Source: an uncultured Alphaproteobacteria bacterium (GTDB lineage Bacteria; Pseudomonadota; Alphaproteobacteria; Bin95). From it: a DNA stretch of 7,438 nucleotides. The number at the start of each line of letters is the position of its first letter. Position 1 is the stretch's first letter. A program made the translations under genes and the position numbers. The stretch spans positions 1-7,438 of the forward strand of contig CAJXVF010000108.1 of NCBI GenBank assembly GCA_913060845.1, written 5' to 3'. Below the pieces are notes generated by a model. It was not told the DNA's origin. It ran no database searches and was given only the letters and a program-made list of their open reading frames with translations. Positions 1 through 5,894 of this stretch are shown here, piece after piece.

Positions 1-28
1 GGCAGCGTCAGATGTGTATAAGAGACAG
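1..28 (+). other. Nextera (Tn5) read-1 adapter remnant, not genomic
   Basis: The first 28 bases match the 3' part of the Illumina Nextera read-1 transposase adapter and end in the 19-base Tn5 mosaic end AGATGTGTATAAGAGACAG (10-28). Only the first five bases of the 33-base adapter (TCGTC) are missing. The match is from memory of the published adapter but is exact over the whole stretch. Any reading frame that starts here is artificial. Confidence 0.97.
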
Positions 29-182
29 CCGTAACACTGCGGGCGTCATTCTCCGCCGGGGCCTCGATTTTCAGCACCTCCGCACCCCAATCCGCCAATT
101 GGCGCACGGCTGTCGGTCCAGCGCGAGCACGGGTCAGGTCGAGGACTTTGAAACGGCGAAGCGGCAGGTCTTTTGCAGACAT
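29..182 (-). CDS. CaiB/BaiF-type (family III) CoA-transferase, N-terminal fragment
   Basis: The first 51 codons of a minus-strand gene, cut by the contig end at 29. The peptide starts MSAKDLPLRRFKVLDLTRAR and continues with AGPTAVRQLADWGAEVLKIE. This is the usual opening of class III CoA-transferases: a short LPL lead, a VLDLTR strand, the AGP turn, then QLADWGAEVLKIE, which forms the first beta-alpha-beta unit of the CoA-binding fold. Family members move CoA between an acyl-CoA and a free acid (formyl-CoA or carnitine-CoA transferases), or racemise 2-methylacyl-CoA. The catalytic aspartate lies further downstream and is not in the window, so substrate and activity cannot be judged. The ATG at 182-180 has an AAAGG nine bases upstream. 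The gene diverges from the VOC gene across 99 bp (183-281), which must hold both promoters; I found no convincing boxes there. Confidence 0.85.
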
Positions 183-281
183 GGGATCTGGCCTTTATTG
201 ATTGGACAGACCATCATCCCCGAAAAAGCGACGGACGCAAAGGCGCGTCTATATCCAACAGAACGATGCGGAAACCAAACC

Positions 282-730
282 ATGCCTCCTAAATTCCTAG
301 AACACGCCCTTATTCTCACGCACGACCCTATCGCCACGCGGGATTGGTGGCGGGATGCGTTGGGCTTGGTGGAGGGAATGCGCCAGATTTCGGCTTTCCC
401 GTGCACTGGCTTTATATCGGTGATCAGGATGTCGTGCATATCGCACCCGCTGGCGGGTCCGCCGCGCAGAATGCCTATTTGGGGAATGAAGCTGGCGGGC
501 CGGCGATGGGCTCAGGCCGTCTCGACCATATTTGCTTGCATTGTGATGGCGTTGAAGAAGCCTTCGCGCGGCTTGAAGCTATCGGTGCCAAATATGAGGA
601 GCGCCGGGCAGGAACGTCACCCGTCTATCAGGTCTTCATCGAAGAGCCGATCAACGGCCTCAAGGTCGAGCTGAATTTCCCGGCGGCGGAAGCCGAAGCA
701 GCGGGCCGAACGCCTGCGATAGAAGTTTAA
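282..730 (+). CDS. VOC (glyoxalase/dioxygenase fold) family protein, frameshifted
   Basis: Two overlapping frames together give one VOC-superfamily protein of about 149 residues. The 282-383 frame encodes MPPKFLEHALILTHDPIATR and then DWWRDALGLVEGMR. From 383 the reading continues one frame over with PDFGFPVHWLYIGDQDVVHI and runs to TAA at 728-730. Restoring one C in the CC at 383-384 joins them as GLVEGMRPDFGFPVHWLYIGD, which fits the family pattern. In the joined protein the likely metal ligands are H8, H53 (VVHIAP), H83 (LDHICLH) and E130 (VELNFP), the usual H/H/H/E-type set. VOC enzymes include lactoylglutathione lyase, extradiol dioxygenases and epimerases; I cannot choose among them. 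The upstream Shine-Dalgarno (CGGAAA) is weak. The gene ends tail to tail with mqsA, sharing TTAA. The frameshift may be a sequencing error or true decay. Confidence 0.78.
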
Positions 731-1143
731 GCTGCGACGGGTGTACGTGCGCGCAGGATTTCGAGGCCGGTTGGGTCATGATCCAGCAATAGCAGCGCGC
801 TATTCACAGCATGGCTGACCAATATGTCGCCAGCCTCGTACTTCTGAAATGCATTCGATCCGCCGCCGATAACCCTGCCGGCCTCGCGCTGGCTAAGCTT
901 GAGGCGCTTGCGGATGCGTTTAACGGCGTCCGGGGTCAGTAAATTTTTGGCTGATGCCTTCAACACAGTCAGCGCCCTGTCTGAGACCTGCATATCCTTG
1001 CCCGAATGCACGCTTTCATCGCAATCAACGCAATACCAGCCGGGCATCTCTATCGTTGCGTCATGCTTCTCATAAACGATGGTCATGGGCTTTGCGTCAC
1101 GATGCATGTGGCTACCACAAACCGGGCAATTAGAGCTATTCAT
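727..1143 (-). CDS. mqsA: MqsA (YgiT) antitoxin of type II toxin-antitoxin system
   Basis: A 138-residue protein matching MqsA in length and layout. The N-terminal zinc domain carries two CxxC pairs, C6/C9 (CPVC) and C38/C41 (YCVDC). The C-terminal XRE-type helix-turn-helix starts near residue 70 and includes KRIRKRLKLSQREAGRVIGG followed by GSNAFQKYE. In E. coli MqsA this segment reads GGGVNAFSRYE, where N97 and R101 read the operator; here they are N97 and K101. Known role of the family: the N-terminal domain binds and neutralises MqsR, and the HTH domain represses the operon as a dimer. The gene follows mqsR with an 8-base overlap (1136-1143). A strong Shine-Dalgarno AAGGAG (1156-1151) lies seven bases before the ATG, inside mqsR. 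The TAA overlaps the stop of the convergent VOC gene. Confidence 0.95.
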   Translation of the reverse strand: MNSSNCPVCGSHMHRDAKPMTIVYEKHDATIEMPGWYCVDCDESVHSGKDMQVSDRALTVLKASAKNLLTPDAVKRIRKRLKLSQREAGRVIGGGSNAFQKYEAGDILVSHAVNSALLLLDHDPTGLEILRARTPVAA

Positions 1144-1450
1144 TGTCCTTCTCCTTGAACGACAACAACAAAAACTCGGAAATGACGCCCTCCGTAAACT
1201 TCACGTAGAGCATGCCAGCTTCGGATGTAACGTGATAGACATCCTGCCAAATCCGATGGTTATTGTACGATGTCATCGACTTAATGAACTGCCGCCGTTG
1301 CATATTTTGGATCGTCTGGACAATTTCTCGTCGCCCAAACCCAAGATTTGCCGCAGAGCGCACCGCCGAGCCTGTAACATTCAAATCATCGATAGATGCA
1401 AAGGCAGATTTGATCCGCTCAAGGTCAAAGCTCGGTTTCCGCTTTTCCAT
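1136..1450 (-). CDS. mqsR: MqsR mRNA-interferase toxin
   Basis: A 104-residue protein that aligns end to end with E. coli MqsR (98 aa). It starts MEKR, has FIKSMTSYNNHRIWQDVY in the centre (E. coli FYKSMTTYSDHTIWQDVY) and ends near SFKEK. The residues implicated in catalysis in E. coli, K56, Q68, Y81 and K96, correspond to K57, Q69, Y82 and K99, so the toxin looks intact. The family has a RelE/YoeB-like fold and is a ribosome-independent endoribonuclease that prefers GCU in mRNA, slowing translation under stress. Gene order is toxin first, as in E. coli. The ATG at 1450-1448 is fixed by homology of the first residues but has no Shine-Dalgarno, and the predicted -10 box ends only eight bases upstream, so the mRNA is probably leaderless. 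Confidence 0.95.
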   Translation of the reverse strand: MEKRKPSFDLERIKSAFASIDDLNVTGSAVRSAANLGFGRREIVQTIQNMQRRQFIKSMTSYNNHRIWQDVYHVTSEAGMLYVKFTEGVISEFLLLSFKEKDNE

Positions 1451-1458
1451 TGACGGTC

Positions 1459-1486
1459 AATATAGCACCATAATGGTGTATTTCAA
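1459..1486 (-). promoter_or_regulatory. Predicted sigma-70 promoter of mqsRA
   Basis: On the minus strand, TTGAAA (1486-1481) and TATATT (1464-1459) are separated by 16 bases, a good match to a housekeeping promoter. The expected transcription start, six to eight bases after the -10 box, falls at or within two bases of the mqsR ATG (1450). The -35 box overlaps the TGA stop (1485-1483) of the upstream gene. Confidence 0.65.
1466..1478. promoter_or_regulatory. Palindromic operator, probable MqsA binding site
   Basis: CACCATAATGGTG is a perfect inverted repeat lying wholly between the -35 and -10 boxes of the mqsRA promoter. The E. coli MqsA operator, as I recall it (AACCT, three bases, AGGTT), has the same 13-bp length, the same arm and spacer layout and the same ACC...GGT core. 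A dimeric MqsA bound here would block RNA polymerase, giving autoregulation. The sequence and position are seen; the binding is inferred. Confidence 0.7.
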
Positions 1487-2265
1487 AGAAATTTTGTCAT
1501 AAGCAACCGCCATAGCCGCCAAGGGTCTGCCGCTGCCATCAGTGCGGAAGTTGGGTCACACTTGGCCTTGAGCGCGCGCTTTGCATAGCCTTTGGCGATG
1601 GTTGCGGGTGCTATAGCGGCGGATGGGCCTTTTGTTTCTGCCAGTTCGATGGCGCGCTGAATCAGGGGACGGAGATCACCGTTCAGGGCTTTGGGTGCCC
1701 AAGGCCTGCCCCTGGCCTGATTGATGGGTTCTGAGCGGGCGAGGCCAATGAGGGCGAAAGCGGTTCCGGCGTCTTCCGCCGCCTGCGCAGCTTTGGTGTC
1801 GCGCCAAAGGTGGCGGTGGAGTGCGCCAGATGTGGCGCGGGCATAGGCTTCTACTTCGGCCAAATCACGAGGCGGTTCTGGGTCAAGGTCGCGCTCACGG
1901 GCTTCAACGATTGCATCTAAGGCGGCGGCATCGACGCGCCCGGATTCGTGGGCAACTGCCAGCGCATTGATAACGGGATGGCGGCGGGGGTTACCTGCCA
2001 GAATTTCTTGCAGCGCATCCCGGTGCCATTGCAGACGGATCAGCCCAAGTGTTTTCTCGCCAGATGGTGGGCGGGCGTTTGATAGCTCCAGGTTCCATGC
2101 GGCAAGGGTTATCGCCGCTTGGCGCAGACGTTTTGGCTGGAATAACGCGACCAGATAGCGGTCACTATCTTGCTCCTGCACCTGATTTGCGCAGTAAGCG
2201 GCGTCTTCCACCGGATTCGTGGGCGAACCAGCGACAGGATTATGGTTGGGCGGCGAAGCGTTCAT
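1483..2265 (-). CDS. Squalene/phytoene synthase family protein, NDUFAF6 (C8orf38)-like
   Basis: With the ATG at 2265 this is a 260-residue protein. It has the alpha-helical isoprenoid-synthase opening YCANQVQEQDSDRYL (from residue 24), AAWNLELSNAR (55-65), IRLQWHRDAL (76-85) and EARERDLD (121-128). This order is typical of alphaproteobacterial relatives of NDUFAF6, a mitochondrial complex I assembly factor. Where true synthases carry the first DDxxD motif, this protein has the non-acidic AAWNLELSNAR, so catalysis in the normal way is doubtful. The start is uncertain: the open frame extends to an ATG at 2313, deep inside the upstream gene. I prefer 2265 because a GAGA lies just before it and the family homology begins only about 23 residues later; it overlaps the upstream gene by 26 bases. 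The TGA lies inside the mqsR -35 box. Function unknown. Confidence 0.8.
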   Translation of the reverse strand: MNASPPNHNPVAGSPTNPVEDAAYCANQVQEQDSDRYLVALFQPKRLRQAAITLAAWNLELSNARPPSGEKTLGLIRLQWHRDALQEILAGNPRRHPVINALAVAHESGRVDAAALDAIVEARERDLDPEPPRDLAEVEAYARATSGALHRHLWRDTKAAQAAEDAGTAFALIGLARSEPINQARGRPWAPKALNGDLRPLIQRAIELAETKGPSAAIAPATIAKGYAKRALKAKCDPTSALMAAADPWRLWRLLMTKFL

Positions 2266-3121
2266 ATTTCTCGATATAAGGCAGGCAGAGGCCGAGGAGA
2301 ATATCTGCCTCATCCTCTGTCAGAAATTTCCCGAATTCTATGAGTTCGGCCTGTGCCGGTTCAAGAAATTGTTCTGCATATTGGGCGACGCCCTTGCGAA
2401 CACGGCTGACCAAATCTGCATCATTAGCAGCGTCAGAAGCGTCAGAAGCGAAGCCATTACGAGACGTGCCGAATTCAGCGAACAGAGTATCTGGCAGCGT
2501 CAAAAGTTCTGCGCCCTTGGCGGCGTCCTCAGCCAGATCGCGCATGATATGGACGAGATATAGCAGCACGGCCGAATTGCGGATGGTCTCAACGGCGGGC
2601 TTTTCCAGCGTCGTCCAGAGCCTGCCATCGCCCATTTTCCTGAGCGCCAAAGTTTCGACGAATACGGCGGCGGGTGCTGCAGTCGCACCTTCTGCATAGG
2701 CCAGAAAATCCGGCCAGTCGGGCATCGGCGCTTCGTTGATATCCCGCGCCATGGCACCGGCGAGGCGATTCCAAGGTGTTGGGTCCAGCCCTGCAAGAAC
2801 ATGTGTCGCGGCCAATGCGGATGTAGTTTCAGCAAAACGGGCCGTCGGCGCAGGTGAAGCACCATCAGCCAGGGCAGCGACGGCCCCAGCGCGCCATGCC
2901 TGCGTCACCCCAAGCGCTTCTGGGCGGGCGGCGGCGCGGTCTGCGGCTGGGCGTGCCAAAAAGTCGTCATCCACATAATCATCGATCACGCGCATGGAGG
3001 CATAAGTGGCGCAGAAAATTTTGTAGCGATCACCGTCTAAGGCCGACGCCGCCCGCTCCATTGGGGACTTTGACGCCCGCGCAATCCTGATCGCAGCCTG
3101 GAACGGATCAGCTTCGGTCAC
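2240..3121 (-). CDS. Squalene/phytoene synthase family protein
   Basis: A 293-residue protein with both aspartate-rich motifs of head-to-head prenyl synthases: SMRVIDDYVDD (D47, D48, D51) and HIMRDLAED (191-199, D195 and D199). In the family these bind the magnesium ions and diphosphates of two prenyl diphosphates (farnesyl- or geranylgeranyl-PP), so it is probably catalytically competent. Product (squalene, presqualene diphosphate or phytoene) cannot be told: no desaturase, hopene cyclase or carotenoid genes are in the window. The start is GTG (3121-3119), preceded at six bases by GAGGG (3132-3128). It is the first gene of the minus-strand block and overlaps the start of the NDUFAF6-like gene, so the two are probably translationally coupled. 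A loop near residue 227 carries a two-copy Ala-Ser-Asp repeat. It diverges from sodB across 98 bp. Confidence 0.85.
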   Translation of the reverse strand: MTEADPFQAAIRIARASKSPMERAASALDGDRYKIFCATYASMRVIDDYVDDDFLARPAADRAAARPEALGVTQAWRAGAVAALADGASPAPTARFAETTSALAATHVLAGLDPTPWNRLAGAMARDINEAPMPDWPDFLAYAEGATAAPAAVFVETLALRKMGDGRLWTTLEKPAVETIRNSAVLLYLVHIMRDLAEDAAKGAELLTLPDTLFAEFGTSRNGFASDASDAANDADLVSRVRKGVAQYAEQFLEPAQAELIEFGKFLTEDEADILLGLCLPYIEKYERFAAQP

Positions 3122-3219
3122 GTTCTGCCCTCGACAGGGTTAAGCCCTGGCCTTAGATATATTGAGAGACGCAATTCGCGCGTTCCAATTTTTACAACGA
3201 ATAACCCACGGGGGATGCA
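3122..3219. promoter_or_regulatory. Divergent intergenic region (synthase gene / sodB) with inverted repeat
   Basis: These 98 bp must hold the promoters of both flanking genes. For sodB, TCGACA (3131-3136) is a good -35 but the box 17 bases on, TAGATA (3154-3159), is a poor -10; TATATT (3158-3163) is a better -10 with too wide a spacing (21). CAGGG-TTAAG-CCCTG (3135-3149) is a perfect inverted repeat with 5-bp arms and could be an operator. GGGGG just before the sodB ATG is the ribosome binding site. The regulator is unknown. Confidence 0.35.
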
Positions 3220-3813
3220 ATGGCTTTTGAACTTCCAGCCCTGCCTTACGCTCACGATGCGCTTGGCCCTTATATGTCGCAAGAGACACTCGAGTTTCAC
3301 CACGACAAACACCACCAGACTTACGTCACGAACCTGAACAATCTCATCAAGGGCACGGACATGGAGTCCGCTTCCCTCGAAGACATTGTGAAGAAGACCT
3401 ACAACGTGGCTGATAAAGCCGGTGTGTTCAATAACGCATCACAGCATTGGAACCATGTTCTGTTCTGGGAATGCATGAAAAAGAATGGCGGCGGCAATAT
3501 GCCGGGCGAGCTGGAAAGCCGCATCATCGCTGATTTTGGCTCTGTTGCTGACTTCAAAGCAGCCTTTGTCGCCAAAGGGGCTGGCCAGTTCGGCTCCGGC
3601 TGGGCATGGCTCATTGAGAGCAATGGCAAGCTGGAAGTGACGTCCACGCCAAATGGCGTGAACCCACTTTGCTTCAACGGCCAAAAAGCGCTGCTCGGCT
3701 GCGATGTTTGGGAACACTCCTACTACATCGACTACCGCAATCGTCGTCCGGATTACGTGAATGCGTTCTTGGACAGCATGGTTGATTGGGAAGGTGTGGC
3801 CGCGCGCCTTTAG
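3220..3813 (+). CDS. sodB: Superoxide dismutase, iron type (Fe-SOD)
   Basis: A 197-residue cytoplasmic-type enzyme without a signal peptide; it converts superoxide to oxygen and hydrogen peroxide. The N-terminal helical hairpin (FELPALPYAHDALGPYMS, LEFHHDKHHQTYV) gives ligand H27. NNASQHWNH gives H79, and DVWEHSYYIDYRNRRPDYV gives D162 and H166, completing the three His plus one Asp metal site. Q75, just before the second ligand, sits where iron enzymes keep their outer-sphere glutamine, whereas manganese enzymes have glycine there, so iron is the likelier metal; cambialism cannot be excluded. The dimer-interface motif GSGWAWL is intact (126-131 region). A good Shine-Dalgarno (GGGGGA) precedes the ATG by about five bases. 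A strong terminator follows 33 bases after the stop, so the gene is probably monocistronic. Confidence 0.97.
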   Translation: MAFELPALPYAHDALGPYMSQETLEFHHDKHHQTYVTNLNNLIKGTDMESASLEDIVKKTYNVADKAGVFNNASQHWNHVLFWECMKKNGGGNMPGELESRIIADFGSVADFKAAFVAKGAGQFGSGWAWLIESNGKLEVTSTPNGVNPLCFNGQKALLGCDVWEHSYYIDYRNRRPDYVNAFLDSMVDWEGVAARL

Positions 3814-3846
3814 GCCGCCTACCCCACGCTCGATAACGACCGGATG

Positions 3847-3878
3847 CCCCGGCTGTCCTGAGGGATGGCCGGGGTTTT
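3847..3878 (+). terminator. Rho-independent terminator of sodB
   Basis: CCCCGGC (3847-3853) pairs perfectly with GCCGGGG (3868-3874) around a 14-base loop that can itself pair TCC with GGA. The stem is followed directly by TTTT (3875-3878). It lies 33 bases after the sodB stop and separates sodB from the yebC-ruvCAB group. Confidence 0.85.
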
Positions 3879-3993
3879 CGATTCCGGCAGAGCAGCCTTC
3901 ACAAGTTTTCCCGGACGCTGCGGTTGCCGATTCGCGCCAGATTCGCCAAATTGCGGGCTATATGAAACGCAAGATTCGCTGAAGAGAGGTCTT

Positions 3994-4752
3994 ATGGCCG
4001 GCCATTCACAATTTTCGAATATCATGCACCGCAAAGGTGCGCAGGATGCCAAGCGCGCCAAAATTTTCACCCGTGTCGGGCGAGAGATCATGGTCGCGGT
4101 GAAAACTGGCGGCGGTCCTGACCCCGACGGTAATCCCGCTCTTAGGTCCGCCATCCAATCGGCACGCGCGGTCAACATGCCGAAGGATCGGATTGACCGG
4201 GCCATCAAACGTGGCAGTGGTGCCGATGGCGAAGCAGAGAATTTCGAAGAAGTTCGCTACGAAGGCTATGGCAATGGCGGCGTCGCGGTCATCGTCGAAA
4301 CGCTGACGGATAACAGAAACCGCACAGCGGCAGATGTCCGCTCCGCCTTCGCCAAACATGGCGGGTCTTTGGGCGAAACCAATTCCGTCGCGTTTATGTT
4401 CGATCGCATCGGCCAGATCGTCTACGAGAATCCTGAAATGGATGCGGATGAAGTATTTGAAGCAGCATTGGAAGCGGGTGCGGAAAACGTAGAATCCTCA
4501 GACGAAGTCCATGAGATCACAACTGCCGTTGAAGATCTGACCAGTGTTCGCGAAGCCTTGGAAACGGCTTTCGGTACGCCGAATTCAGCCAAACTCGCCT
4601 GGCGCCCACAGAATGTGACGCCGATGGAGGCCGATCAGGCTGCGACCCTCTTCAAGATGATCGAAGTGCTGGATGAGCACGACGACGTCCAGGTCGTCTA
4701 TTCCAACTTCGACGTCTCGGACGAAGTGATGGCCCAACTGGCGGGCGATTAG
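3994..4752 (+). CDS. yebC: YebC/PmpR family protein
   Basis: A 252-residue protein with the family's signature N-terminus [20 protein letters not shown] and the conserved [16 protein letters not shown] (about 60-75). [20 protein letters not shown] and the GG(S)[11 protein letters not shown] segment follow. The acidic C-terminal half is normal for the family. Three-domain YebC proteins have been described as DNA-binding regulators (PmpR) and, more recently, as ribosome-associated factors that relieve stalling; which role applies here cannot be told. The open frame extends upstream to 3865, but the ATG at 3994 is chosen because the conserved MAGHSQF starts there and AGAGAGG (3983-3989) lies four bases before it. 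The extension would also run into the sodB terminator. It stops three bases before ruvC, the usual neighbour in proteobacteria. Confidence 0.96.
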   Translation: MAGHSQFSNIMHRKGAQDAKRAKIFTRVGREIMVAVKTGGGPDPDGNPALRSAIQSARAVNMPKDRIDRAIKRGSGADGEAENFEEVRYEGYGNGGVAVIVETLTDNRNRTAADVRSAFAKHGGSLGETNSVAFMFDRIGQIVYENPEMDADEVFEAALEAGAENVESSDEVHEITTAVEDLTSVREALETAFGTPNSAKLAWRPQNVTPMEADQAATLFKMIEVLDEHDDVQVVYSNFDVSDEVMAQLAGD

Positions 4753-4755
4753 CCT

Positions 4756-5277
4756 ATGGCAGGAGCCCGGCGCATCCTGGGTCTCGATCCCGGCCTGCAA
4801 CGCACCGGGTGGGGCGTAATTGTAGCGGACGGCAACCGCCTGAAACATATCGGCAATGGCGTGATCCAGACTGATCCCAAAGCGGCGATGGCATTCCGCC
4901 TGAATCAGCTTTACGAAGGCATTGCCGCCGTCATCGCGGAATATCAGCCCGGCGAAGCGGCAGTTGAGGAAACCTTTTTGAACCGCAATCCTGGCACTAC
5001 ATTGAAGCTTGGCCATGCGCGCGGCGTTGTGCTGTTAACACCTGCACGCTCTGGCCTCGCCGTGGCGGAATATTCTGCGAAAGTCGTGAAAAAATCGCTG
5101 GTTGGTTATGGCTCTGCCAACAAAAACCAAGTGGAAGTCATGGTTCGACGCTTAATGCCGGGTGTTGAGCCCGCCAATGATGACGCGGCAGACGCCCTCG
5201 CCGTCGCCATCTGCCATGCCCATGCCAGCCAGACGACTGATGCATGGGGCGCAGCGCTCGCGAAGGCTGGGCGATGA
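4756..5277 (+). CDS. ruvC: Crossover junction endodeoxyribonuclease RuvC
   Basis: A 173-residue Holliday-junction resolvase with an RNase H fold. It cuts two strands of like polarity symmetrically across a four-way junction. The four acidic residues that hold the two metal ions are present: D11 (ILGLDPG), E71 (AAVEETF), and D143 and D146 (NDDAADALA), matching E. coli D7, E66, D138 and D141. The length equals that of E. coli RuvC. The basic stretch KVVKKSLVGYGSANKNQV (109-126) is the usual DNA-contacting region. The ATG lies three bases after the yebC stop and no good Shine-Dalgarno is seen, so translation is probably coupled to yebC. The TGA overlaps the ruvA start as ATGA (5274-5277). Confidence 0.98.
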   Translation: MAGARRILGLDPGLQRTGWGVIVADGNRLKHIGNGVIQTDPKAAMAFRLNQLYEGIAAVIAEYQPGEAAVEETFLNRNPGTTLKLGHARGVVLLTPARSGLAVAEYSAKVVKKSLVGYGSANKNQVEVMVRRLMPGVEPANDDAADALAVAICHAHASQTTDAWGAALAKAGR

Positions 5278-5894
5278 TCGGCCGCCTCACAGGGTTGGTT
5301 GAAGCAGGCGACGGCAATACCGCCATTATTGACGTCAATGGGGTTGGCTATCTGGTACAGTGTTCTGCGCGCACGCTCGCGGTTGCTGTGACGGGCGGAC
5401 CAGTGCGCATGAACGTAGAAACCCAGGTGCGCGAAGACGCGATCACGCTCTACGCCTTCGCGATTGCTGGTGAGCAAGCATGGTTCAAACTGCTGATATC
5501 GGTTCAAGGTGTTGGTGGCCGTGTGGCTCTACAAATTCTCTCCGCGCTGACATTGGATGAGCTAGCCGCCAGCATTATGGCCGACGACAAGAAAACCATT
5601 TCCCGCGCTGACGGCGTTGGACCTAAATTGGCGCAACGCATCATCAGCGTGCTGCAGGAAAAAGTGGCGTCAGGCGCTATTTCGGCACCTGCCTTCGCAC
5701 CGGCAACTGGAGCAGATGGCGCGCCTGGGGCCGGGGCAGCACCTTTTGCTGAAGCGATCTCTGCGCTTTCTAACTTGGGCTATGGCCGGGCCGAAGCCTA
5801 TTCCGCCGTTGGCCGTGCTGAAGCTGCACTTGGACCAGACGCAGCCTTGCCGCAATTGATCTCTGCCGCCTTGAAAGAGGCTGCTGGCGCATGA
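5274..5894 (+). CDS. ruvA: Holliday junction branch migration protein RuvA
   Basis: A 206-residue protein that binds the four-way junction as one or two tetramers and loads RuvB. Domain I is an OB fold (about 1-62) that starts [10 protein letters not shown] and holds the acidic pin E54-D55 (REDA), which parts the strands at the crossover. Domain II has two helix-hairpin-helix motifs centred on GVG at 79-81 ([15 protein letters not shown]) and GVG at 114-116 ([12 protein letters not shown]). After an Ala/Gly/Pro-rich flexible linker (about 130-155), domain III ([17 protein letters not shown]) contacts RuvB. The start is the ATG at 5274, not an upstream in-frame ATG at 5244, because MIGRL is the invariant family start. 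Both ends overlap neighbours by four bases (ATGA), the mark of coupled translation. Confidence 0.98.
   Translation: MIGRLTGLVEAGDGNTAIIDVNGVGYLVQCSARTLAVAVTGGPVRMNVETQVREDAITLYAFAIAGEQAWFKLLISVQGVGGRVALQILSALTLDELAASIMADDKKTISRADGVGPKLAQRIISVLQEKVASGAISAPAFAPATGADGAPGAGAAPFAEAISALSNLGYGRAEAYSAVGRAEAALGPDAALPQLISAALKEAAGA

Noticed and set aside
12..674. Long plus-strand open frame of 220 codons
   Set aside because: It begins inside the adapter, runs antisense to the CoA-transferase fragment, and only its 282-383 part is real (the VOC N-terminus); after the frameshift point its peptide has no family character.
2427..2500. Adapter-like strings GCAGCGTCAGA and GGCAGCGTCA inside the synthase gene
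   Set aside because: Only 10-11 bases match the adapter, no mosaic end follows, and the reading frame and protein family pattern continue through, so these are chance matches and not a chimeric join.
3924..3964. Possible yebC promoter (TTGCCG, later TATATG)
   Set aside because: The spacing to TATATG is far too wide, and no acceptable -35 lies 16-18 bases upstream of it. A promoter must be in 3879-3993, but I cannot place it.
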